Assembly (NCBI RefSeq): GCF_000829435.1
Contig: NZ_JXRP01000019.1
Coordinates: 124,001 to 188,000 of the forward strand
Source: Jeotgalibacillus soli
Lineage (GTDB): Bacteria > Bacillota > Bacilli > Bacillales > Jeotgalibacillaceae
Direction: 5' to 3'
DNA length: 64,000 nucleotides
This document shows, in pieces, positions 46,116-55,205 of the stretch. The notes under the pieces were generated by a model, which was not told where the DNA came from, did not search any database, and saw only the letters and a list, made by a program, of their open reading frames with translations. Position 1 is the stretch's first letter. The number at the start of each line of letters is the position of its first letter. A program made the translations under genes and the position numbers.

Positions 46116-46390
46116 GAATAATACACTCCCCTTTGTCTATTTCAATGATAGATTTTATAAATAGAAAAACAAATATGTCATAATCACTAAGATTTTTCCT
46201 CGATATTAAATATCTTGAATTAAAGATAGTTTACTACCTATCTACCTTTATGTCAATATACTTTAGAATTATTATGGTGAAAATTGTACATCCCTATACA
46301 ATGATTAAAGAGAAAAGTTAACAATAAAAAGAATCATCACCCATTATCATATACGTTGTGTAAGACTGGATTCAAAAATCCCGCTTACAC

Positions 46391-46429
46391 AAAAAAAAGC
46401 ATACTAATATACAATTAGATGCTTTTTTT
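46391..46429 (-). terminator. M20 operon terminator
   Basis: AAAAAAGCAT / ATGCTTTTTT stem after the last gene of the operon. Confidence 0.82.
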
Positions 46430-46449
46430 GAGAACCGGATTTTACTTAT

Positions 46450-47700
46450 TCAAACCTGTTCAGTTTTTGCTGCACATAATTGGTTTGTTACCTGTAAAAG
46501 CAGTTGTGCCCCTTCAGTAATATCCTCCATTCTCGAATATTCTTCAGGTGTGTGACTTTTTCCATCCTTTGATCTTACAAAAATCATGCCCGTATTACAG
46601 AAATCCGCCATAATGAGCGCATCATGAAAAGGACCGCTCATAAGAGTTGGCACGGAAGGATTTATTTCTTTTCCTTCCTCAACTAATAAATCAATAAGTT
46701 TGTCTGAGCACAGTTTAGGCTCTAGATCTGAGTCCATTTCAATTTTATATGCAAATTGAAATTCATCTGCCAGCCTTGATAAAGCAAATTCGAATTTTTC
46801 AAACGCTTCATTTCTGCGTTTTAGATCAATATCTCTCAAATCAATGGTGAACCTCACTTTTTCTGGTATGACATTTCTTGAGTTGGGATATACGTCAATA
46901 TTCCCTACTGTTCCTACCAATGGACTTCCTACATAGGAACTGACGATTTGATTAAATTCAGACATAGCGTACGAAGCAAACAGAAGTGAATCTTTGCGCA
47001 TAGCCATTGGGACTGAGCCAGCGTGACCAGCTTCACCGATAATCTCCACTGTAGCCCATAGCGGACCGGCGATGCCTTCTACAACACCGATGGATGCGTC
47101 TTGCTTTTCTAATACTGGTCCCTGCTCGATATGCATCTCGATAAAGCAAGCAATTTTATCAGGTGGATAGACAGAATCCTCTGCTTTATCAGGATCACAG
47201 CCAAATAAGCGCAGTGCCTCCCTCTTGGTGACACCATCACGATCCTTGCTCTCCCATTCCTCTTCTGTGACCTTACCGGTAAGTCCTCTTGATCCGAAAA
47301 GTCCATTATTGAATCTGCAGCCTTCTTCATCTGAAAATGCAATCACTTCTATTGGAGTGTCAGTAGAAACTTGATTTTCTATCATACATTCGACAACTTC
47401 AAGTGCGCCAACCACCCCGATTGTCCCATCAAATCTCCCTCCATTTGGTTGGCTATCTAAATGAGAGCCAACCATGACTACTGGCTTATCGATTGATGAG
47501 CCCTCCAATCTCCCAATCAAATTACCAAAATGGTCAATTTTTGTTGTTAATCCTAACTGATTCATCCATTCTTGAACCAGCAAAACGGATTCCTTATGCT
47601 TCTCAGTAAAAGCAACTCGATTCACACCGGTTTCACCAAATTTCCCTATTTGCGCTAATGCTTCCATTCTCTTTTTAATTCGATCTTGGTTTACTTTCAT
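46450..47700 (-). CDS. M20 amidase, N-carbamoylase/allantoate amidohydrolase type
   Basis: A 416-residue zinc hydrolase of the HyuC/AmaB/AllC group, which hydrolyses N-carbamoyl or N-acyl amino acids, ureidoglycine-like compounds or allantoate. Metal-ligand motifs are GSHLDSQPNGGRFDGTIGVVGALE, FSDEEGCRFNNGLFGSRG and EMHIEQGPVLE, with a distal HDA (MSGPFHDALIMA). The substrate cannot be told from sequence. It is last of four genes with two membrane proteins and another M20 enzyme. Confidence 0.88.
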   Translation of the reverse strand: MKVNQDRIKKRMEALAQIGKFGETGVNRVAFTEKHKESVLLVQEWMNQLGLTTKIDHFGNLIGRLEGSSIDKPVVMVGSHLDSQPNGGRFDGTIGVVGALEVVECMIENQVSTDTPIEVIAFSDEEGCRFNNGLFGSRGLTGKVTEEEWESKDRDGVTKREALRLFGCDPDKAEDSVYPPDKIACFIEMHIEQGPVLEKQDASIGVVEGIAGPLWATVEIIGEAGHAGSVPMAMRKDSLLFASYAMSEFNQIVSSYVGSPLVGTVGNIDVYPNSRNVIPEKVRFTIDLRDIDLKRRNEAFEKFEFALSRLADEFQFAYKIEMDSDLEPKLCSDKLIDLLVEEGKEINPSVPTLMSGPFHDALIMADFCNTGMIFVRSKDGKSHTPEEYSRMEDITEGAQLLLQVTNQLCAAKTEQV

Positions 47701-47785
47701 AAAACCCCTCCAAATGTTCCTTTTAAGTTATACAAATAGGTTTTTTCCCCAAGAGTAACAATTTTTCCAATGTAAAACGATTCGT

Positions 47786-48490
47786 TTACTCTTTCGAAGC
47801 TTTTAGTTTTTCAATATAAAGTACAATCGCTACGGTAATGACTACGCATAATACAATTTGTATCAAACTAAAGATTGGTGAAAATAAAATAATTAAACCT
47901 ACAATAAGAGCAATAGTGCCATAAAGCGGTACTTTAATAGCAAATTGACCTAATACTCCGCCAAATATTGCAGGGAGAACATATCCTAATGCTGTTTCAA
48001 CCGGGGCCGGCAATATAGAGACAATGTATGAACCGCTCAATACAACGAAAATAATCACAATAATATTTGTTAATGATGCAATTGCAATTCCCAATGTACC
48101 GGAAATTTCAGCTTTTTTTGTGCCCGGTTCTGCACCAACAGCATTTTGAGCAGCTGCTGAACACGGCAAACACATATTTGCAATGTTGCCAGTCAAAAAA
48201 CCAATATAAGTACCAGATATCCCTAAAGTCGGATAGTATGTAACCGGTTCTAATACCCACATAATTCCCACGAAGGCAGCATAGCCCACAAGTCCTGCGA
48301 TGATCGGGGTCCAGCCAGGATGGGCTCCTAAAACAAACGATAAATACAAAGGAGCCATTAATGAAGCAGCAATTAGCACCCATAAGGTTAACCGTCCCCA
48401 AAAATGGGATCTGCTATGAAAAGCTTCCATTTCTGCTGATTGTGAAAGTTCGATAGACGTCTGATTAAATATTTCTTTTTTCATCGCCAT
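47786..48490 (-). CDS. multi-spanning membrane protein paired with DUF5058
   Basis: A 234-residue protein with about six membrane segments after a short cytoplasmic start. The conserved-looking loop is YYPTLGISGTYIGFLTGNIANMCLPCSAAAQNA. I recognise this as the uncharacterised partner often beside DUF5058 proteins and M20 peptidases; a transporter half is the simplest reading. It lies 24 bases after the DUF5058 gene and 85 bases before the carbamoylase. Transport of the hydrolase substrate or product is inferred. Confidence 0.75.
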   Translation of the reverse strand: MAMKKEIFNQTSIELSQSAEMEAFHSRSHFWGRLTLWVLIAASLMAPLYLSFVLGAHPGWTPIIAGLVGYAAFVGIMWVLEPVTYYPTLGISGTYIGFLTGNIANMCLPCSAAAQNAVGAEPGTKKAEISGTLGIAIASLTNIIVIIFVVLSGSYIVSILPAPVETALGYVLPAIFGGVLGQFAIKVPLYGTIALIVGLIILFSPIFSLIQIVLCVVITVAIVLYIEKLKASKE

Positions 48491-48514
48491 TCCTAAGCCC
48501 CTCCTCTTCTATAA

Positions 48515-49228
48515 TTACAGCAGTGTTGTAAAATAACCAATCGACATTCCCACAATTAAGGCAATGCCTAAAGACCATTCCTTAAGCCAGCTGATATTCC
48601 TTCTATTTGCAATGAATGAAATAAGCATCATCGTGACTCCTGATGCGATGGCTACTGTTGCATGGCTAAAACTATTCACCATTTGCTGGCTAGTTAGATA
48701 ACCGAAGGCACCCAGCATCGCTGCAGTAGAAACAATTGCCATGGTTTTAGCATTTCTTTTTACAACTTTTTTTTGAATATTGCCGAGTGATTTCGTAAAT
48801 AAAGCAGCGAATAATAGCCAGCCCGTTCCGCCTAAACACATTGTCCACACAACCGTTGTAAAGGCTTCAAGCGTAAAGTTATCACCGCCCAATTCAACAC
48901 CGTATGCATTAGCTCCTATACCAGCTGCTGTTAATTCAGTTGCTGCTGAACCGATTATTCCAATTCTCATTAACGTCATTGGCGATCCAATTACCGTAAT
49001 TAATGAAACAACAATAACAGCAATACCAAATGATGGCCCAAGACTACTGATAAAACCCGTACGAAGGGATTGTTTTACCTCAGCAGACGTCATCCCTATC
49101 TCCGGTGCGGTCTTTATTGAGATCTTCATAAAAATTAATGCTTGAAATATAACAATGAATACAACAAAAGAAGCAATCAGCCATATCGGCCAACTGTTAG
49201 CTACCTCCATAACTTCACTCATAATCAT
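48515..49228 (-). CDS. DUF5058 family membrane protein
   Basis: A 237-residue membrane protein with about six segments. FLI-type first segment (WLIASFVVFIVIFQALIFM), then KTAPEIGMTSAEVKQSLRTGFISSLGPSFGIAVIVVSLI, a pattern I associate with DUF5058. Function unknown; its fixed partnership with the next gene suggests a two-subunit permease. Second gene of the operon. Confidence 0.75.
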   Translation of the reverse strand: MIMSEVMEVANSWPIWLIASFVVFIVIFQALIFMKISIKTAPEIGMTSAEVKQSLRTGFISSLGPSFGIAVIVVSLITVIGSPMTLMRIGIIGSAATELTAAGIGANAYGVELGGDNFTLEAFTTVVWTMCLGGTGWLLFAALFTKSLGNIQKKVVKRNAKTMAIVSTAAMLGAFGYLTSQQMVNSFSHATVAIASGVTMMLISFIANRRNISWLKEWSLGIALIVGMSIGYFTTLL

Positions 49229-49302
49229 TTTCCCCTTTCATCCACTAACAGAGCTGAATATTATGATGATTCAGTCTATTATTGGTGTAAAATAGCCTGA
49301 TC

Positions 49303-49335
49303 GAGCTGAATTAATCGCATAAATTAATTCAGCTC
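49303..49335. other. palindrome over the amidohydrolase stop codon
   Basis: A perfect 13-bp inverted repeat (GAGCTGAATTAAT / ATTAATTCAGCTC, seven-base loop) includes the stop of the first operon gene. No T run follows, so it may tune downstream expression or stabilise the mRNA end rather than terminate. Confidence 0.5.
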
Positions 49336-50541
49336 AGCTTCAAGCACATGGTTACTGCTTGATGTATGCTCAGCTTGATAATCAAATACGGCCAAGATAA
49401 ATAATTTCCCGATATTCAGCATGGCTTGCTCATCAACATCAAATTTTGGATGATGGTGTGGAAATTGAGGGATTTTTTCAGGGGCAGCTCCTCCTACCCA
49501 GAAAAATGCACCAGGTACCTTCTGTACATAGTAAGCAAAATCCTCCATGCCCATATGAGGAGCAATTTCTTTTACTTGTTCCTCCCCAAAAAGGGATGCC
49601 GCCACTTTTTTAATTCGCTCAGTTTCTCGAGGATTATTTTTTACTGCAGGATAGCCTCTAACATAACGGTAATCTGCCGTTGCCCCTGACCCGCTGCATG
49701 TGCTTTCCGTTAATTCTCCAATTTTCTTCTCAATCATATCTCTTACATCTTCATCGAATGTACGTACAGTTCCAATAATTCTCGCCTTATCGGGAATGAC
49801 ATTAAATCCGCTCCCGCTGTTAAATGCACCCACAGTCACAACTGCTGGTTTAATTGGATCGACATTTCTGCTTACAATTTGCTGTAGATTAATATTTAGC
49901 TGGCTACCAATAATAATCGGATCCACAGTCAGATGAGGAGTTGCTCCATGCCCACCCTTGCCAAATATCTCAATTTCGAAGGTATCACCTGCAGCCATCA
50001 TAGCACCTTCACGAATACCGACTACTCCAAGTGGGTCAACAGATGAAACATGAGCGCCATAAATAACATCCACTCCGTCAAGGCAACCGTCTTCAATCAT
50101 CGACTTCGCCCCTCCTGGTATCACTTCTTCTGCAAACTGATGAATAAAAACGACATCGCCTTCTATCGTATCTTTTACTTCACTTAGGATTTTTGCTACA
50201 CCTAGTAAAGCTGCTGTATGTATATCATGACCACATGCATGCATAACACCTGGTATACGTGATTTATACGGTACATCTTTTTCATCCTGAATCGGCAGGG
50301 CATCAAAATCGGCTCTTAAAGCAACCACTTTCCCTGGCTTGCCTCCTTTTAGTAAACCTACCACCCCTCTGCCTCCGACTTCTGTTCTTACCTCTAACCC
50401 TAATTCAATAAGAAAATCTGCTACTTTTTTTGGTGTATCCACCTCATGAAATGAAAGTTCAGGGTACATATGAAGATTTCTTCGGAATTCAACCATTTCT
50501 GGATATATAGCTTTCAATCTCTCAAATAGATGTTGTGCCAT
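49324..50541 (-). CDS. M20 family amidohydrolase (amino-acid N-deacylase type)
   Basis: A 405-residue dinuclear metal peptidase of the M20D group (N-acetyl-amino-acid, hippurate or N-acetyl-diaminopimelate deacetylases). Motifs are RRNLHMYPELSFHE, LRADFDALPIQDE, MHACGHDIHTAALLG, HQFAEE and the distal MGMEDFAYY. First gene of the operon; GGAGAG lies nine bases before the ATG. With the carbamoylase and two membrane proteins it probably salvages an N-blocked amino acid or peptide. Confidence 0.88.
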   Translation of the reverse strand: MAQHLFERLKAIYPEMVEFRRNLHMYPELSFHEVDTPKKVADFLIELGLEVRTEVGGRGVVGLLKGGKPGKVVALRADFDALPIQDEKDVPYKSRIPGVMHACGHDIHTAALLGVAKILSEVKDTIEGDVVFIHQFAEEVIPGGAKSMIEDGCLDGVDVIYGAHVSSVDPLGVVGIREGAMMAAGDTFEIEIFGKGGHGATPHLTVDPIIIGSQLNINLQQIVSRNVDPIKPAVVTVGAFNSGSGFNVIPDKARIIGTVRTFDEDVRDMIEKKIGELTESTCSGSGATADYRYVRGYPAVKNNPRETERIKKVAASLFGEEQVKEIAPHMGMEDFAYYVQKVPGAFFWVGGAAPEKIPQFPHHHPKFDVDEQAMLNIGKLFILAVFDYQAEHTSSSNHVLEAELN

Positions 50542-50771
50542 TGCGAAACTCTCCCTTCTTATCTTGTTACTATTATTTTCTGTTTGCTGCTAGACTCACC
50601 GCTGAAATACAAGCTACTACAATTTCAACTATTCAAAGACTGGCAATGTTTCATTTCGCAAAAGTAACCGAATCGCATTTCATATCATACATTTTAAAAA
50701 AACACTTAAATCCTCCTAATTAGAGTATTTTTAATCATAAAACTATGAATTCTAAACATTCTTCATATTAC

Positions 50772-50790
50772 ATGTTATTAAATATAACAT
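50772..50790. promoter_or_regulatory. operator-like palindrome 1
   Basis: ATGTTAT-N5-ATAACAT, a perfect 7-bp inverted repeat in the 645-base AT-rich gap between the M20 operon and the yisP-like gene. The same motif recurs exactly 60 bases away. Confidence 0.6.
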
Positions 50791-50831
50791 AAAAAACAAT
50801 TCTTTATCTAGTCATTAAATATATAAAATTA

Positions 50832-50850
50832 ACGTTATATTTCATAACAT
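50832..50850. promoter_or_regulatory. operator-like palindrome 2
   Basis: ACGTTAT-N5-ATAACAT, the same motif with one mismatch. The 60-bp centre-to-centre spacing (about six helical turns) would put two bound dimers on one DNA face. Apart from this pair the gap 50542-51186 holds only AT-rich sequence. Confidence 0.6.
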
Positions 50851-51186
50851 ATCATTTGACTGTTCCATGCGCATTGTCTCTTGAAACCCTCTCTATACAC
50901 GTAATAACGAACCGTTTTTATTATTTAACACGAAAGATATTGCTTCTAAGATTACTTATTTTTCTGGTTTTTCTTTTTGCAGGATCGCAAAATTAATCAC
51001 AGGTACATACTTTTAACATTTATAAGGTGTACACTGTTTTCCATTCACTTCTTTCTGTGTATACTTAAAAAGAAACTTGATGTAAAGTACGTTATTGTCT
51101 AGAAACGGCACAGATTTTACCTTAGCTGCTGAATACGATATATTTTAGCAATAACTTTCATTCCCCTGGAAGGAGACGTGCAAAAA

Positions 51187-52011
51187 ATGAATGAAGATAA
51201 AATAATCCATAGTGAAGCAATGGACATGTTAATGGAGACAAGTCGAACTTTCTTTATTCCAATCAGTTATTTAGAAACAGGACTAAAAGAAACGATCGCT
51301 TCTGCGTATTTATGCATGAGAGCGATTGATGAGATAGAGGATCATGTTGAGGTGGAGCCAGAAATAAAGAGTGCTTTGCTTAAGTCTGTTAGTGAGCTTT
51401 TAAGAAAACCATTTGACAATAATGCTTATCTTTCTTTAATTCAGCCTTACAAGGATATCCTTCCCCCTGTAACACAACGACTCGATGAGTGGATCAGCCT
51501 ATGCCCTTCCGAAATTGTTGAAAAAGTAAAAGAAAAAACGGCCATCATGGCTGATGGAATGGCTGAATGGGTAACAAAAGAATGGGAGATTAAATCCAAA
51601 CAAGACTTGGATGAGTATACCTATTACGTCGCTGGACTTGTCGGTGTCATGCTTTCAGACATCTGGGAGTGGTACGATAATATTGACTCTGACAAAGATC
51701 TTGCTGTTTCATTTGGGAGAGGGCTGCAACTAGTTAACATCTTGCGCAATCGTCAAGAAGACTTAGAAAGAGGCGTCGACTTCTTCCCAAATGGCTGGAC
51801 AATGGATGACATGTTCGCTTATGCGAAAGAAAATCTTGCTTCCGCCCATAAGTATATAGAAGATATAAACAATTCTACCGTAGTCGCCTTTTGCTCCATT
51901 CCACTTGCACTTGCTGACAGTACAATAGACGCGCTGGAAAAAGGGAGAGAGAAAATTAGCAGAGCAGAGGTAACCGAGCTCGTAAGTCAAGTACGCAGAG
52001 GATTATCATAG
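51187..52011 (+). CDS. yisP: squalene/phytoene synthase family protein, YisP-like
   Basis: A 274-residue all-alpha terpenoid enzyme. The first aspartate motif appears as YLCMRAIDEIEDH and the second region as FGRGLQLVNILRNRQEDLERG with DFFPNGW. In B. subtilis YisP acts as a farnesyl-diphosphate phosphatase giving farnesol, linked to membrane microdomains and biofilm. Whether this copy makes farnesol or condenses prenyl units is unresolved. ATG 51187 lies ten bases after GGAAGGAG; GTG 51178 is too close to it. A terminator follows. Confidence 0.85.
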   Translation: MNEDKIIHSEAMDMLMETSRTFFIPISYLETGLKETIASAYLCMRAIDEIEDHVEVEPEIKSALLKSVSELLRKPFDNNAYLSLIQPYKDILPPVTQRLDEWISLCPSEIVEKVKEKTAIMADGMAEWVTKEWEIKSKQDLDEYTYYVAGLVGVMLSDIWEWYDNIDSDKDLAVSFGRGLQLVNILRNRQEDLERGVDFFPNGWTMDDMFAYAKENLASAHKYIEDINNSTVVAFCSIPLALADSTIDALEKGREKISRAEVTELVSQVRRGLS

Positions 52012-52071
52012 GCAACAAAGGAATCAACGCGGCAAGACTTCCCTTTTCTAGTCAAATAACAACATGAACAG

Positions 52072-52118
52072 AACCCGAATAGCGGACTTTTTATAAATCG
52101 TCCTCTCTATTCGGGTTT
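52072..52118 (+). terminator. terminator after the yisP-like gene
   Basis: Eleven-bp arms AACCCGAATAG / CTATTCGGGTT with a long loop. Confidence 0.72.
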
Positions 52119-52193
52119 ATCTATATGTGTAAAAAACCATTTCTTCATCATGTGATTTGAAGATAAAAAAAGACTTCGGCTCTCCTTACCCTT

Positions 52194-53312
52194 TTATTTT
52201 TTCTTTGTTAATTCTTGTTCGTATAAGTTTTTCAATATAAGTGCAAGTTCTTCGTTTTCTATCCTTTTACCTTCGTATTCACGGTGAGCGACCATTGCCA
52301 TGACTTGGATATAAGCAAACGCTAGCGCCGTTGTAATAATTGACGCTGTAGCACCACTGATGAACCCGCCTAGAGCCGTTCCAACACCTGGAACGAGCTT
52401 AAGAACGTTCGCTACGATATAACGACCAAGAAAAGTTGCCCCGCTTGTTCCTCCAATTGATCCAATCAGACTCGTAAGGAGTGCTCTATCCATTGACACC
52501 CCAAAAATGGCGGTTATATGAGCTAGCATGCCGACCTGAATGGGAACCAAAACAGCTGCATCAGCAAAAGGGATTGGTGTAAAACCAGCTCCAAATGAGG
52601 TTCCGATATACCCAACAGACCACGACTGGGCTTCCTTCACCTTTTTATCAATATCTACTTTTTGCGCATTGTTAAAAGCTTTTTTTACCGATTGGGGTAA
52701 CACCTCATAGGTTCGGCCCACTAATTCCTTTAAACCGTAAGGAGGAATCGTATAGTCTGCATGAATTTTATATGGCTCAGCCAGTACTAACTGAATCCCT
52801 TTTACATCCAAATTCATATTTTCCAAACTTTTTTTAAACTCTTCAGCACTTATACCAAAACTCTGAGTCAGTACAAGAAAAATGGGGGCCTTTTCAGATA
52901 ACTGATTGATCATGTCAATCTCGTATTCTTCAATTCTGTTAGAACTCGCATTGATACAATACCAAATGGCATGGATATAGTCTTTCTCGTCTTTCCCTGT
53001 ATATAATTCATGAATTTTATAATTAATTTCTTCTCGAATTTGTGACTGAATCTCCTGGTCAAGCTCAAGTCCACGGGTATCGTACAGCGTTATAGGGACG
53101 CCCTCCTTCGTAATCCTCCTAAGATGCTTCGTAACCGGTTGTCCAATACCCGTTTCTGCTAAATTTTCTCGAAAAATATTATTAATAAGCGTACTTTTTC
53201 CTACACCTGTTTTCCCAATAAGCATAATGTTGACAGGCAATAAACGATTAATCTCTTCTTTCGTTTTATTTAGTAACTCTTCTACGATTGTAGAATAGGC
53301 TGCTTGTGACAT
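52194..53312 (-). CDS. GTPase with C-terminal membrane-associated domain (DUF697-like)
   Basis: A 372-residue Era-like GTPase: G1 LIGKTGVGKSTLINN, Thr-rich switch I (GQPVTKHLRRIT), G3 YDTRGLE and a G4-like VLTQSFG. The C-terminal part (after ~225) has glycine-rich hydrophobic helices (FGAGFTPIPFADAAVLVPIQVGML, ALGGFISGATASIITTALAFAY) typical of the DUF697/YcjF group, which likely inserts in or binds the membrane. Cellular role unknown. Monocistronic. Confidence 0.83.
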   Translation of the reverse strand: MSQAAYSTIVEELLNKTKEEINRLLPVNIMLIGKTGVGKSTLINNIFRENLAETGIGQPVTKHLRRITKEGVPITLYDTRGLELDQEIQSQIREEINYKIHELYTGKDEKDYIHAIWYCINASSNRIEEYEIDMINQLSEKAPIFLVLTQSFGISAEEFKKSLENMNLDVKGIQLVLAEPYKIHADYTIPPYGLKELVGRTYEVLPQSVKKAFNNAQKVDIDKKVKEAQSWSVGYIGTSFGAGFTPIPFADAAVLVPIQVGMLAHITAIFGVSMDRALLTSLIGSIGGTSGATFLGRYIVANVLKLVPGVGTALGGFISGATASIITTALAFAYIQVMAMVAHREYEGKRIENEELALILKNLYEQELTKKK

Positions 53313-53563
53313 AAATTTCCCTCCTCATATTCAACGTGGTCCTAGATCTATTTTACAATAGTAGGTTGAAAAGGAAAAAATAATATTCTATTGTCCTGTT
53401 GTTCTTTTAATAGTAAATGGTCTGACACGATGTCCAATACATTGAATAAAAACCCATGTTTTTCTTTAATATGGTAAGATATTACGGTAGCAACAATATT
53501 TTTTACGCACGATTATGAATAACCATACATTTCGGTAGTCTTGATGAAAAGGAGACCTTTGCA

Positions 53564-54937
53564 ATGGAGAGTCATCCATTCACCCGCTTCTTAGGGGTTA
53601 TATGCTATTTAACAGTCATTCTTTATTTAATTGAGCTTTTTTATCCGAGTACAATGCTTGAACTTACATACAGCCTACTCTGTGCGATCTTACTGGCATG
53701 CGCTTTTCTTTATTTATCACGTATCACCAGGTTCATAGTTTTTACTTTATTGGCTGCAGGAAGTATTTGTTTATATGCGGAAGATATTTCTTTTAATGAA
53801 TCGATGATAGGATTTGGGAAAAATACGAATCTTTTATCTTTATTTTTATTGATTCCATTGATTGGAACGTTTATGTCTACTGCTGGATATTTGTCTGCAT
53901 TAAAAGAAAAAGTGCAAGCGTGGGAAAAAAAAGGAGCTTATCACCCCTATCGCTTCAGCTATTTCTTAACAGCAACAATAGGAATCCTATTAAACTTCGG
54001 TTCTATGGCAATTGTTAAACGGATTGCAGCGGAGAGCTTCTCTTCTTATCGCGATAAAAAGATCACACTGAATATTATGCGCGGGTTTGGCTTTGGCATG
54101 CTTTGGTCACCCTATTTTGTCAATATCGGGCTGGTCCTTGTATTATTTGAGTTATCGTGGTTTGATATCGGGGGATATGCATTTATACTTGCTGTTATCT
54201 ATATCTTCTTTTGCTGGTTATCCTTTAGGAGTATTTCTTTTCCGGATGACCCGATCGTGGAATATGAACCTAAAAGTAAAAATTATTCCTATCATCAATC
54301 ACTTGTACCATTCTTCTTTTTTAGTTTGATCCTTATTACTTTATCGTTTTTACTAGACTATCTCTTAGAAGTGAATATGCTGACAGTCGTTTCATTTCTG
54401 GCCATACTTCTGCCGCTAGTCTGGGCAGTATTTACAAAAATCATAAAAAACTACTTATACGATGTTTCGCAGCACATGCAGCTTTCATTTAATCGTCTCA
54501 AAAATGAGCTTGCAGTTTTTATCAGTGCTGGATTTTTTGGTATGGCGATCTCAAAAACAGCGTTTGGATCCATAGTTTCCAACCTTTTGTTCGACGCTTC
54601 ATTCGGATCTATTTTTTTCTTGAGCCTAATTATTGTCACCCTGGCAATCGCACTCGGACAAATAGGCGTTCATCCAGTTATTATTGTAATTGGTATTGGG
54701 AGCTCATTGTCACCTGAAAAATTCGGTGTCAGTCCTGAATATATGGCACTGCTACTTATCATCGCTTGGACGACGGCTACACAAATGTCCCCTTTCTCCG
54801 GTCAGCTTTTAATGACCTCAAGGTTAATGAATCAGCCTCCATCGGTCATTATTAAACAAAACTACACCTTCGCACTATCATTAGCCGTGATTCTTACAAC
54901 AACAATTTATAGCTTTCTTGTGATGGGCTTGCTATAA
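53564..54937 (+). CDS. multi-spanning transporter-like protein
   Basis: A 457-residue membrane protein with about 11-12 hydrophobic segments and duplicated-looking halves. Polar intramembrane stretches (NFGSMAIVKR, GIHPVIIVIGIGSSLSP-like, TTATQMSPFSGQLL) resemble the helical hairpins of the ion-transporter superfamily. I infer a secondary anion or dicarboxylate permease but do not recognise the family. AAAAGGAGA precedes the ATG. Monocistronic. Confidence 0.7.
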   Translation: MESHPFTRFLGVICYLTVILYLIELFYPSTMLELTYSLLCAILLACAFLYLSRITRFIVFTLLAAGSICLYAEDISFNESMIGFGKNTNLLSLFLLIPLIGTFMSTAGYLSALKEKVQAWEKKGAYHPYRFSYFLTATIGILLNFGSMAIVKRIAAESFSSYRDKKITLNIMRGFGFGMLWSPYFVNIGLVLVLFELSWFDIGGYAFILAVIYIFFCWLSFRSISFPDDPIVEYEPKSKNYSYHQSLVPFFFFSLILITLSFLLDYLLEVNMLTVVSFLAILLPLVWAVFTKIIKNYLYDVSQHMQLSFNRLKNELAVFISAGFFGMAISKTAFGSIVSNLLFDASFGSIFFLSLIIVTLAIALGQIGVHPVIIVIGIGSSLSPEKFGVSPEYMALLLIIAWTTATQMSPFSGQLLMTSRLMNQPPSVIIKQNYTFALSLAVILTTTIYSFLVMGLL

Positions 54938-55205
54938 AGTCAGCAATCACAAGAAAGCTTTTGTGTGAAGGCGACTCGTGAAAATTGATCTTATACAAAA
55001 TCGGTCTATTTCTTTCTAGTTTCCTAGCTAAGAATTAGGCCAATTTTTTATCATAGTAGATTTCTAAATTGCAGACTGTTTTTCAAAGCTAATGTGTAGC
55101 AATAAACAGCCTGCTTATTGTTTGAGAATCAAAATAATATCTCTTACTAATGGTTAAAATTGATCTTGTATTCATCGTGTAAGCTGAATAAACATTTAAT
55201 ACGCC

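Noticed and set aside
50535-50723. 62-residue plus-strand ORF
   Set aside because: Overlaps the amidohydrolase start and promoter region; no Shine-Dalgarno.
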